In this document: piece by piece, positions 23,401 to 31,908 of the stretch
Position numbering within the stretch: position 1 is the stretch's first letter
Layout of the letters: every line of letters begins with the position of its first letter
NCBI GenBank assembly: GCA_905221605.1
Contig: CAJNDS010000114.1
Span: 120,001 to 184,000 of the forward strand
Length of the DNA stretch: 64,000 bases
Source of the DNA: Symbiodinium natans
Taxonomy: Eukaryota > Sar > Dinophyceae > Suessiales > Symbiodiniaceae
Direction of reading: 5' to 3'
Notes under the pieces: model-generated
Database searches by the model: none
Told to the model about the DNA's origin: nothing
Seen by the model: only the letters and a program-made list of their open reading frames with translations
Program-made: the position numbers and the translations under genes

Positions 23401-25604
23401 GATAAGAAGACTGGGCCGGGAACAGACCCAGTAAAAATATGGGGGGCCGGAATAATTGCTAGTCATCGTCCCCTAGGGTCCCTCTATAGTTGTACGATAA
23501 TACCCCCCAAAACCCTATTCTAATTATTAACCTCCCCATAGTAGTCGTAGAAGGCCTTAGGGTTTAGGGTTTAGGGTTTAGGGTTTAGGGCTTAGGGCTT
23601 AGGGCTCCATGTCAAGCAGGTCGAGGATGGCTTCCCGGAAGATGTCCACGCGGGGCGCCGTTACATCCTGTTGGGCTGGAGGCATCGGGCTTTCAGGTTC
23701 GGAGGTGAACCCGACACCGCTCCCTAAACCCTAAACCCTAAACCCTAAACCCTAAACCCTAAACCCTAAACCCTAAACCCTAAACCCTAAACTCCAAACT
23801 CCTAAACCCTAAACTCCTAAACCCTACACCCTATACACCCTAAACCCTACAGCTTAAACCCCTAAAGCCCGAAGCAGCAGGGCTTTACCCCCTTTTAGGG
23901 CTCTGAGGGTTTTGAGGATCCACAGGGGAAGAGCCGAGGCTCACACAGAGGGAGTCCTTCCTGCCCGGTTTAGGGTTTAGGGCTTAGGGCTTAGGGTTTA
24001 GGGTTTAGAGTTTAGGGATTAGGGAAATTGGGTTTGGGGCTAGGGTTTAGGGTTTCGGGTTTAGGCCACTTGGAAGGGTCTAGGGTTGTAGGGTCTAGAC
24101 TGGGGTTTAGTAAAGGCGCGAATAGGGCTGGAGCCCCGCTTTTTCTTCAGTTGCCTGCTTAGACCACCTCCAAGACACTGTGACGGTTTAGGGTTTAGGG
24201 TTTAGGGTTTAGGGTTCAGGGTTTAGGGTTTAGGGTTTAGGGTTTCGGGTTTAGGGTTTCGGGTTTAGGGTTTAGGCTTCCACCCAGACACCCCTCAATC
24301 AACCCCTGGCATGACACCCTCATCTACAACTCCTGACCCCAAAGGCTAGTAGGTTGCTGGCTACTAAACCCAAGTAGAAGTCTACTTATAACCTGGGTGA
24401 GCTTCTGAATTCAGTTATAATTGGGGTTGTAAGTACCCATGAACCTCCTAGTAGAGCATACACCCCCAAAGACTGAAAGGGATACCCTTGCGTTTAGTGA
24501 GCTTGTGTGAAAGAGAGCCGAAGCTCAAAAAGGAGAAAGTGCTTGTACTAACATTCAAGAAAAAATTGATGGTTCTGCAAGCCGATCGGTTGGAGCATGC
24601 ATCCACAAAGCGTGTCTTCGGCTGAGGACGGCACAATGTCCAGGTGCTGGAAACCTAGTGTTTCCACCTCCGGGGACTGACTTCTGCAAGGCGGCAATCA
24701 GACTTTGCAGACGCTGCACCTTTTTGGTCTAGTGGTGGAATCTCTGTCACGGCCATGCGTTTGCCGCGCTGGCAAGCAATCCCCAACCCGCCTGAACTTT
24801 CAATGCATTTGGCTTTCCAGCAGTCGCGATGAGGTTACTCACGCCTCGGAAACTGGGACCGATGTCACATCGCCTGAACCATACTCTGGACTACTCTGAG
24901 GGAGGTGCGAGAACAACACTGCAAATTGAAATCAACGGGCAAGTGCATACTAGTAGAGCGGAAAGCTGACTTCGAATTTCATTCGACCGCGGTGTGTTTT
25001 AACTTCTGGACCTATGTGTTCCAAAGAAGCATCGCCTAGTAAACTCCCGCTCCCACAATGCGACGGTGGAACGTGGACAGGGTGAGCTCAATGCTCAAGT
25101 ATATTACCGTTGATCCCAACATGCGTCAGGCCTCAACTCAACATTCCTCAAACATCGAGTCCGGACAGAGTTCTGCCGCGATCACGGTCCAAAACCTTCC
25201 CCCCCCCCCCCACCCTCGTCACTGTGAAAGTTCTGATCCCTAAACTGCTGTTTGCTTAAGAAACCCAAAAGAATAAGCAAATAACCATCCCTACATTAAC
25301 CTTGATAAGGAAGACTATTTTTACTTTTCTGGGTTCTTAAGCAATTAGTAGTAAACCAAGGGCCCCGGCCATTGGCGAACTGCATGGCCATGACCGACCT
25401 GGCCGTGTCTTGATCCTTTCGGTTTACATGTAGGCGAGTTCGGGGCTCGCGATCCCTAAACCCTAAACCCTAAACCCTAAACCCTAAACCCTAAACCCTA
25501 AAAGCAACGGCTCCCGCAATCCGGGCTCTTTTCCCGCCTGGCGGTCTTAAAGAGCTGCTGGAGGCCCGGCGCTGCATCGAAGATCGACGAGAAAAGCGCA
25601 TCAC
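1909..25604 (-). CDS. Gene A: multi-exon globin-like/ion-channel-like protein (whole locus)
   Basis: A long gene split into at least 30 tiny exons, read from about 25.6 kb leftwards. I recognise the protein order from memory as a large dinoflagellate-expanded family: globin-like helices, a long cytosolic region, then a polycystin/TRP-like membrane region. Independent support inside the window comes from gene B: thirteen exon pairs have the same length and phase (76, 44, 66, 66, 55, 50, 28, 37, 57, 51, 41, 51 and 49 nt) and clearly related peptides. Most donors are GC, some GT or GA; acceptors are AG. Most introns hold telomere-like arrays and MITE-like elements. The pore and C-terminal exons would lie left of position 1, or are lost. 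The first exons before 25604 were not found. Family name and channel function are inference; the exon chain is seen directly. Confidence 0.8.
2031..2158. repeat. Telomere-like array (TTTAGGG)n
   Basis: About 17 units in TTTAGGG orientation in a gene A intron, directly upstream on the minus strand of the exon 1951..1909. Confidence 0.95.
4812..4905. mobile_element. I5 element
   Basis: ATAGGGGCACCCCTTTTATA, AATCCCCTTAAAAGGGAC and GGGTACCCCTATTTTC. Gene A intron. Confidence 0.7.
4975..11663 (-). CDS. Gene A linker exons before the membrane region
   Basis: Exons: 11663..11588 ([20 protein letters not shown]), 11272..11229 (STIVMKAVNTNSEK), 10634..10569 ([20 protein letters not shown]), 9535..9470 ([20 protein letters not shown]), 8889..8835 ([18 protein letters not shown]), 8499..8450 (CDALFTRHPEVIHKLC), 8033..7970 (LIWPLLDGLIWRSRIS; start uncertain), 6654..6627 (QRRVNYYI), 5779..5743 (HLVQDSEGNFAQ) and 5031..4975 (ALEWLAASKDPSVVVHPVV). 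Nine of the ten have a gene B partner of identical length. GC donors are visible at 11588, 11229, 9470, 8450, 6627 and 4975; GT donors at 10569, 8835 and 5743. The peptides are ankyrin-like or helical linker in the family; I assign no catalytic role. Confidence 0.85.
5580..5735. repeat. Telomere-like array (CCCTAAA)n
   Basis: About 20 units with single-base variants (CCCTAAG, CACTAAA, CCCTAAAA), immediately 3' of gene A exon 5779..5743. Confidence 0.95.
6472..6551. repeat. Nine-base telomere variant array
   Basis: About nine perfect copies of AAACCCTAG, a telomeric unit lengthened by two bases and tandemly expanded. Its translation (ETLETL / NPRNPR) is not a protein. Confidence 0.9.
7278..7330. 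repeat. (TCC)n microsatellite
   Basis: Pure CTC/TCC run of about 17 units. Confidence 0.95.
8308..8407. mobile_element. I9 element
   Basis: GGTTGCTGAGTTCATAAGCC at one end and CTCAGCTACTAAG at the other, about 100 bases, without any telomeric insert. In a gene A intron. Confidence 0.75.
8937..9060. repeat. Telomere-like array (TTTAGGG)n
   Basis: About 17 units, upstream of gene A exon 8889..8835; includes two TTTCGGG units. Confidence 0.95.
9166..9310. mobile_element. Two I4 elements in tandem
   Basis: GGGGCCTGAAGAATTAGAAT occurs again as AGGCCTGAAGAATTGAAATA about 70 bases later; both are followed by GGGTTTTGGGGG and TATAGTAT. Confidence 0.7.
9317..9426. mobile_element. Introner/MITE-like element family I1
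   Basis: About 110 bases, starts CTTGCTAGCTCAGTAACC and ends GGGGCTACCAAG, with inner GGGAACCCAGAACCAAAAA. Terminal inverted repeat related to CTTGGTAGCCCAGT. In a gene A intron. Confidence 0.8.
11107..11164. mobile_element. Half I3 element next to a CCCTAAA array
   Basis: Only the right half ...ATTCCCTACTAAGAACCAG is present; telomeric units begin 5 bases later. Confidence 0.65.
11318..11425. repeat. Telomere-like array (TTTAGGG)n
   Basis: About 15 units between gene A exons 11588 and 11272. Confidence 0.95.
11675..11895. repeat. Longest TTTAGGG array in the window
   Basis: About 31 units, almost perfect, with single short units (TTAGG, TTTAGTAAGGG) marking internal joins. Lies 12 bases upstream of gene A exon 11663..11588. 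Confidence 0.95.
12056..12165. mobile_element. MITE family I2
   Basis: ACTTGAAGGTTCAGGGTACT to GAACCTGCTAGTA; about 110 bases, no telomeric insert. Gene A intron. Confidence 0.7.
12436..18681 (-). CDS. Gene A middle exons, cytosolic region
   Basis: Exons: 18681..18627 (VPTTFDEMFLFNAAVMGF), 18375..18343 (GNWMTIILDQID), 16697..16662 (VMNVANSSRLQE), 16036..16001 (ECDVCSLVLNQC), 15245..15159 (TEHELSWNWFWENVERML), 14968..14917 (VKALEKFLSSLDEDQ), 14563..14522 (FLRRDVYRR, weaker), 13904..13841 (QDFFKQSTTRLFFIADK), 12937..12865 (VFAMTVEMFNSPRSMVEDIS) and 12518..12436 (HVGYAIPTELFPPFVSSAVD). Phases join cleanly. For example, 12865 ends with C before a GC donor and 12518 starts with GC after AG, restoring an Arg-His codon pair. 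This region is cytosolic and helical in the family. The last exon ends at a GA donor after Met-Thr-Thr; gene B ends at the same residue. Confidence 0.8.
13065..13155. mobile_element. I10 element
   Basis: GGGGGGTCCTTATGAGAAG, TCTACTAGTTGGGGGGTCT, CCTATTTTCGCAAACCCC. Gene A intron. Confidence 0.6.
14402..14473. repeat. Telomere-like array (CCCTAAA)n
   Basis: Ten near-perfect units in a gene A intron. Confidence 0.95.
14566..14724. mobile_element. MITE family I2 interrupted by a telomeric array
   Basis: Left end CTTGGAGGTTCAGTACTTA, then 85 bases of TTTAGGG-type units, then TACTTACGAACCAATTATAG and the family's CTTATAAGCCC. The right terminal repeat is lost. Confidence 0.75.
15500..15585. mobile_element. 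I10 element, reverse orientation
   Basis: GGGGTTTACGAAAATAGGGG to TAGGATCCCCTAAGGACCCC. Gene A intron. Confidence 0.6.
15835..15965. mobile_element. I8 element with C- and A-runs
   Basis: TAGTCTACTATTTGCTGAAG at one end, GGTGGCTCTTAAGCGAGTAG at the other; homopolymers (CCCC..AAAA) inside. Gene A intron. Confidence 0.65.
17041..18240. repeat. AT-rich island in a gene A intron
   Basis: About 1.2 kb of A/T-rich sequence made of short ATAGTAATGTAGCAATGT-like units, a (CAT)n run at 17455-17490 and two (TA)n runs. No telomeric units inside, in sharp contrast to both flanks. The open frames (Tyr/Ile/Leu-rich) are composition artefacts. Confidence 0.8.
19205..19357. mobile_element. MITE family I2 with small telomeric insert
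   Basis: TGGTACTTACTAACCAATTA to TACCACGAACCTCCAAGTA. It includes four CCCTAAA-like units at 19291..19318. Confidence 0.8.
20740..20870. repeat. (TA)n and (GA)n microsatellites
   Basis: TATATGTATATATATAT followed by GAGAGAGAGAGACAGACAG, gene A intron. Confidence 0.85.
21145..25604 (-). CDS. Gene A exons 1-6, globin-like N-terminal region
   Basis: Exons, high to low coordinate: 25604..25538 (DALFSSIFDAAPGLQQLFKT), 25409..25368 (TARSVMAMQFANG), 23667..23608 (DVTAPRVDIFREAILDLLDM; its start could lie upstream near 23719), 22845..22801 (ELGTRFSEKARLGLT), 21943..21902 (AILNYVGGAYIYIR) and 21204..21145 (REYAGRIRIIQRSWRIATKK). Joined, they match a helical globin-like fold as I remember it from the family (IFDAAP..LF, then RFMNG-like, then EAILDLL, then LNYVGGA). 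One exon between 25368 and 23667 (the region before DVTAPR) was not located. Donors seen include GC (25538, 22801) and GA (23608). A heme-ligand assignment is not possible from these fragments. Confidence 0.7.
21235..21400. mobile_element. I4 element interrupted by telomeric units
   Basis: GGGGCCTGAATAATT appears before (21239..21253) and after (21314..21328) a TTTAGGG-type stretch. Confidence 0.7.
21793..21868. repeat. Telomere-like array (TTTAGGG)n
   Basis: Eleven units, intron of gene A upstream of exon 21943..21902. Confidence 0.95.
23085..23355. repeat. Long degenerate TTTAGGG array
   Basis: About 270 bases with a clean left half and a right half full of variants (TCTAGGG, TTTACGG, CTTAGGG, TTTGGGA). 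It looks like an old array decaying from one side. Confidence 0.9.
23436..23560. mobile_element. I4 element, reverse orientation
   Basis: CCCCCAAAACCCTATTCTAA and AATTATTAACCTCCCC match the reverse complement of the family. Confidence 0.65.
24348..24456. mobile_element. MITE family I2, degraded
   Basis: Right end CCATGAACCTCCTAGTAG is intact; the left end is eroded. Gene A intron. Confidence 0.6.
24456..25230. other. Array-free part of a gene A intron
   Basis: About 800 bases without telomeric units, between two gene A exons. One conserved globin-region exon is expected here but was not found. The open frames show no family similarity. Confidence 0.35.
25240..25352. mobile_element. I8 element
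   Basis: TGTTTGCTTAAGAAACCC to GGGTTCTTAAGCAATTAGTA, a good inverted repeat. Gene A intron. Confidence 0.75.
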
Positions 25605-25613
25605 CTCAAGGGG

Positions 25614-25740
25614 TTTAGGGTTTAGGGTTTAGAGTTTAGGGTTTAGGGTTTAGGGTTTAGGGTTTAGGGTTTAGGGTTTAGGGTTTAGGGTTTAGGGTTT
25701 GGGGTTTAGGGTTTGGCGGGGGGGGGGAGGGTTTAGGGTT
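25614..25740. repeat. Telomere-like array (TTTAGGG)n
   Basis: About 15 units just upstream of the first recognised exon of gene A, interrupted by a G-run. Confidence 0.95.
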
Positions 25741-26205
25741 TAGAGTGTCGGGTTTGGGGTTTTGGGTGTCTCGCCGCGCAGTGACAGTAGATACCAGGTG
25801 GAAAACGCGCCCCCGACACACCCAGGGGTGTGTGTGGGGGCTGTGGGGCGCGGATTGTCACGTGAACGCACATGTTTGCATTTTCGCTGGTGCGAGGTGT
25901 CCTTTTGCTCCCGGCTGTGAGCTTTCACAGGCCACCACTTTAGGCTTTGGGGCTGCCAGGCTAAACATTCCTACCATGGGCTTCGAAATTCGATGAAGCA
26001 TATGAAACCACATCTTACAGGAACCTTTAAAGGGTAATGGAGACTATAGCTAGGTGTTTCAAGGATCCCAGGAAGGGCTTCTGGCTTCATGGCTTGAGGT
26101 TTTGGGGGCTCTGCAGCCTTACAAGGCTTCTTGCAGGTATGTGGCTGTTGTACGATTTTGCCCATGGCAGTTTAAGAATGTCCCTATAAGGCTTGGACAC
26201 AGACT

Positions 26206-27061
26206 TTACAGGGATTTGACTCCACCGTCATCGGTAGCTTTGATGCTGTCCTGCCAAAGACGTACAACCTCCAAGTGCCCATTCTCAGCTGCGATGTACA
26301 AAGGGGTAACGCCATTCTGAGTGGCCTTCTCCTTGTCTGCATTGGCCTCCAGCAAAAGCCGTGCAACCTCCAACTGTCCAGTCCGAGCTGCGACATACAA
26401 AGGGGTGGCGCCACTTTGCTGATCGGCCTTGTCCTTGTCCGCATTGGCCTCCAGCAAAAGCCGTACAATCTCCCACAGTCCTTTCTGAGCTGCGACGTAC
26501 AAAGGAGTGGCGCCGTTCTGAGTGGCCCTGTCCTTATCCGCATTGGCCCCAAGCAAAATTCCGTGCAACCTCCGTCTGTCCAGTCTGAGCTGCGATGAAC
26601 AAAGGGGTTCCGCCATTCGGAGTGGCCTTCTCCTTGTCGGCATTAGCCTCCAGCAAAAGGCGTGCCACCTCTTGGTGGCCGTGCTCGGACGCCACCAGCA
26701 GTGGGGTTGGATCACCAGGACATACCGCATCTGGGTCTTGCGGCCTCTGGAGAAGACTCTCCACTTCTGATGCCAGGCCGCTTCTTGCAGCATCCCAAAG
26801 CGCTCTCACTTGCGCGTGAGATGCCGCGCAAAAGCTTAGAAGAACGACCTGAACTTCGCCGGTTCTCAAGGTGCAGTCGTCATCGAGAACCGCATCATCA
26901 CCGAGATGAAGCAGCCTTTGCCTGAACCTTGACAGCCCACATAGGCTGTGTAAGTGCTGCTTCAATGCCCGCACTGGATTGCCGGCAGGAAGCGTCTCGT
27001 GAAAGCTCGCCACGTCAAGGGCCAAGAGTCCTTCACCCGCCAGTGTACGAATGTGAAGCAT
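26206..27061 (-). pseudogene. Single-exon ubiquitin-like + ankyrin-repeat gene with one frameshift
   Basis: ATG at 27061 gives MLHIRTLAGEG, the usual N-terminus of a Symbiodiniaceae ankyrin family. About 70 residues of ubiquitin-like fold follow (RFRQRLLHLGDDAVLDDD), then about five ankyrin repeats of the type TPLFIAAQTG...LLEANADKEKA. An extra base near 26560, in GGAATTTTGC, throws the frame; the downstream frame continues with LLGANADKDRATQNG and ends at 26206. There is one extra residue in DKADQQSGATP. No introns and no telomeric arrays lie inside, unlike every neighbour, which suggests a retrocopy. No spliced-leader relic was found upstream. It could be functional if the frameshift is an assembly error. 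Confidence 0.85.
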
Positions 27062-27509
27062 GTCCAGCGAGATAGGGGACTCGGGATCCAAGATTCAGCG
27101 CTCGGCTCGATTTCTACAAGGAACGGAATCTCGGAACGCGCTCCGGATGTTGATGCATATTCTGCATCCATGCATTTTGTAGAGATGTGGGCCTCCTCAA
27201 CAAGATACTGCAGTGGCCTGAATGAACCACTTAGAGTAAGGATTTGTGCGTACTTGGCTATATTCACAAGGTATACGGGCATAGAGTTTTCAGGGGCAAA
27301 TACATAAATTTCGAACTTTTCCGACCTCTACTATGATGAATTGGCAATTCGGTCTTCGGCCAACATGTTGAGTCAACCTAAACACTAAACCCAAAACTCC
27401 TCAACTAGCCCCTAAGCCCCTAAACCTCTAACTGAAAAACCCTAAACTCCAAAACTCCTAAACCCTAAACCCTAAACCCTAAACCCCTAAACCCTAAACC
27501 CCAAAGCTC

Positions 27510-30500
27510 TGTGCGCGCGCACGACCGGTCGAAGCCGCTCAGCTTCGCGAAGCACTGGGCGCTACCCACCGGAAACCCGAACAGCCCCCCCCCCCCAATT
27601 CTTGGGCTCCTTTTGAAGGGTTCCTTAAAAGCGTTCTGCAAGGGCTACGACAAGGGTTTAGAGTGTAGGGGCCCTTAATGAGAATAGGGTTTTGGGAACC
27701 TAAAGCCTATGAAGGGAAATGAGGGCCTACTCTGGGTCCTGATATGATCCTCCCAAAGCAAATGAAGAAATAAAGGAAAGTCTAGCCCTAAACCCTAAAC
27801 CCTAAACCCTAAACCCCAAACCCTAAACCCTAAACCCTAAACCCCAAACCCTAAACCCTAAACTATCCCAAAGGGCCACACAAAAGACCAAGCACGGGCA
27901 CCTGCTGCTTCTCTCGTCTCCGAGGCTAACATGAAGGCAGACCACGCCTGGCATGTTTCGAGCTTGGGTTTAGGGTTTAGGGTTTAGGGTTTAGGGTTTA
28001 GGGTTTAGGGTTTAGGGTTTAGGGTTTAGGGTTTAGGGATTAGGGATTAGGGTTTAGGGTTTTGGGGTTTGGGGTTTGGGGTTAGGGATTAGGGGTTTGG
28101 GGTTTGGGGTTCGGGATTAGGGGTTCGGGGTTTGCGGTTAGGGGTCTGGGGTTAGGGTGTAGGGGCGGCCTGCTGGGCTTCTTCCACTATATCCACAGGC
28201 AGACGTAGATCGTCCAGCGTCTGGTGGTACACGACCTCGCCATGCACATGAAATGCGTACTCCGTGGCTTCGTGCACAGCTTGCTACCCTAAACCCTAAA
28301 CCCTAAACCCTGAACCCTGAACCCTAAACCCTAAACCCTAAACCCTAAACCCTAAACCCTAAACCCTAAACCATAGCCCGCAGCTGGCGGATCAGACTTT
28401 CCATCAAGGCTCGGCCCATTCTAGATTTGAGGCCCTTTTGGGCTTAGGGGTTTGCGTCACTCACAAACTCTTGCTTTGCACACACACCATGAGAAAACAG
28501 CGATGCCTGGTACTTCTCGACACCTGGGCTGGCAGGACCAACTGAAGTCATACACCCAAATTTAAACCCAAACCCTAAACCCTAAACCCTACACCCTAAA
28601 CCCTAAACCCTGAAGGGGCAAGAGGAGGCCAGGCAAGCAGACGATGAGACTCGCCCATAGAGACGAGCCAGTGGATACTTCCAATTGAGTGGCTAGTTCG
28701 GGGGTTTCCTAATGCCAATATTACAGCATTTTGGGGGTACATAAGCAAGACCTATCATTGCAGAAATGATCCTAAAAATACAGCCGGAAGTTCTGGTTCC
28801 TTCCAAACAAAGAGTCCAGCAGTGGCTTTATAAAGCAGCCCTGGTTCAGTTCCTCATCCCTAAACCCTAAACCCTAAACCCTAAACCCTAAACCCTAAAC
28901 CCTAAACCCTAAACCCTAAACAAACCCTAATCTAGCCGTCACATATCTACACATATGCTGAATGCTTCTCCAGTCCATCAGGGGAAAAGTCCATCTCAAC
29001 TCCGGACCCAACTCTTTGCAGACAATGCTGCTGGCGTCGCGCGCGGCATCAGAGACCTATGACTGGAGAGACTGGGCGTCTCAAGAACAAAGCACAAATC
29101 AGAACAGCTACTCCCGAGAGGGTGCAAGGGAAGATTAGGCCAGAAGCCTATCGCTAAACCCTAAACCCTAAACCCTAGACCCTAAACCCTAAACCCTGAA
29201 CCCTAAACCCCAGCTAGCCAGGCTGCTTTGTACACATCCCCGATACTACTATACTGGTACTGATGAGGCCAGTAGTGCATTCAACATGCCTCTGGGTAGT
29301 TCTCTGAATTAGGGTTTAGGGTTTAGGGTTTAGGGTTTAGGGTTTAGGGTTTAGGGTTTAGGGTTTGGGGTTTGGGGTTTGGGGTTTGGGGTTTAGGGAT
29401 ACAGAAAGCCTGGGGTCCCTTCTTGGGGTCCTTACTATAAAGACTATAAAGGGTGCCGCACAATATAAAGGATCCAGAGAGGGAACATAATACAGACTAG
29501 GTTGGCCCCTAAAGCCCTCTGAAAAAATATTCCTGAATATGATCCTCTTAAACCCAAATAAGGAAAAATATAAAATGTCCCAAGGGCCTACCCAGCAGAG
29601 GACTTCCCCTTTTAACGTGGCGCGCCAGAATGTGAAGTTCTGTCTCTGGCGCAAGGCTTCCATGTTTGAGTGGTTCGGTTTAGGGTTTAGGGTTTAGCGT
29701 TTTTAGAGGGTTTAGGGGGTTTAGGGGGTCTAGGGGGTTTAGGGGGTTCAGGGGGTTTAGTAGGGGGTTCAGGGGGTTTAGGGGGTTTAGGGCTTCGGTT
29801 TTAGGAATGCACTGCGACCGGTCCATCGTGCTTAGCCAGAACGAAATACCCATTGCGCCCCATCTGAGTCTGTTCTTGTTCTTTTCGCAAAAAAGCCAGA
29901 CCTGCACTGTGAGCCGTAGCTTCAGGAACTTTTTTGGCTTAGAACTTAAGGCTAGGATATGACGAGGAAGCTTTCTGAGCTTCTGCAATGCGGCGGGTGC
30001 TTCAATGAGTTTCCACAAGGTTGCCCTTGCAGGGGAGTCAAAAATCATCATACTTCGGGGTTGAGGGTTTAGGGTTTAAGCCCCCCCCGGCCTCATTTTG
30101 GAAGTACCCCTGATACATACCCCTGAGGCGACACAGTTGAAAAGAAGGGCCTCGCTGCCAACATCCGACCGTTCATCCGCGTCCTTGGCGCGCATGCTGC
30201 GCTCTGTTCTTGAGGGTTTTCCAGCCACGCTTCGCTGTGAGCGCGATGCCTTCGCTGCGAGCGCGAGGCCTCTACTCTAGGGGCCTTAATCATCAGAATA
30301 GGGTTTTGGGGGGCCGTTAGAGTATCATTCTAAAGGGGCCAAAAGAGAATTCTAGGAGTAACAATTTCCGACGCCTAGGGGACACCCCTTTGAGACACAG
30401 GCTAGGTCGTTGGTGGGCTCCTCCTCGCCGGTGTGATTGGCCGGGTCCTCCTGGTGAAGGTGTCAGGCTGCAACATCCAAGAAGACTTTGGGTTTACCCT

Positions 30501-31153
30501 AAACCCTGAACTCTAGACCTTAACCCTAAACCCTCAACCCCCTCAACCCTAAACCCCCTAAACCCTAAACCCTGGGTTTTTTGGGCTTATGGCTGAACGG
30601 CTTCCCACTCACATGTTAGGCGCCCATGAGGTCACCTATGTTTCCGAGGTTCGGGGTGAGGGTTCTCCGGTTCTCTTGGGCTGCGGTGTCTTCTGGCTGC
30701 GCCCAGGTAGAAGGATTTTGCTCTGGGGAACGCACACGAGACAAGAAGTCTGCACAAGGCCTCCGACAGTAGAAGAGTACTACGGGTGCCCCTGAACCTT
30801 CAACCCTAAAGCTTAAACATGATATGGGCGGATTCTCTAAACCAGGGGCCATTTTGGGGCTCCGATTAAAAAGCGGTCCCGAATTTGTAGGGAAGCCCAA
30901 AAAAGGGACCCCAACTTTGAGAAATGACCATATGAACCCTAAACCCTAAACCCTACACCCTAAACCCTAAACCCTAAACCCTAAACCCTAAACCCTAAAC
31001 CCTTGGGGGGTCCTCGCTCTCCTGCGACATGGCGAGCCGGGAGCCGCTTCCTGCATGGTGGGTCTTGTCTGGGCATCCAGGGGTGCCTCTACCCTAAGCC
31101 CTGAACCCTAAACCCTAAACCCCAAACCCTAAACCCTAAACCCTTCTCTTCTT

Positions 31154-31190
<37 letters not shown>

Positions 31191-31869
31191 CTTCAGTGGC
31201 TGGAGCTTGGGGCTTAGGCTTTAGGGAAAGGAGGCACCATGGCAACAGGACCCAGGTGAGAAGATCCGCGAAGCCTCCAAGGAGAGGGTTTAGGGTTTAG
31301 GGTTTAGGGTTTAGGGTTTAGGGTTTAAGGGTTTAGGGTTTTAGGGTTTTAGGGTTTTAGGGTTTAGGGTTTAGGCTTTAGGGTTTAGGGTGTAGGGTTT
31401 AGGGTTTAGGGTTTAGGGTTTAGGGTTTAGGGTTTAAAGGGTTTAGGGTTTACCCCACACCAAAGCGCCTGGCGCTCAGCACAGCCAGGCGCCGGGCTCC
31501 ATGAGCTGCTTGTGCGCACGATACTGAACTTGGCACCCTAGCAAAAATGATTATTTTAGCTTGTTTCTTAGGAAGTGTAGTACCCAAATAGTAAAAATTG
31601 CAATTTTTGCTGCTTCTAAAATGATTTCCCAAGTATCCCTAAGCGCAGAGACGTGCCAGGCGTCTGAAAGCTTGGGACTGTGGCTTGGGTGATTGGGAGC
31701 TTTCGGGCTGCAAGATGCAGGAGATTGGGGTTGGGAAGGAAACCATGGAACCCTGTAGACCCCAACTTTTGAGCCAACTTTTGAGGAATGGGCTCAAGTC
31801 TTCAGTCTTTGCTTCTCATAAGACTCATATGTTGCAGCTGAGCCAGGTTGCGGAAAGAGTCTCGAAGCT

Positions 31870-31908
<39 letters not shown>

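Noticed and set aside
29680-30051. Minus-strand open frame of 123 aa.
   Set aside because: Its right part is basic and plausible but no motif is recognised, and its left part is translated CCCTAAA sequence; not enough to call a gene.
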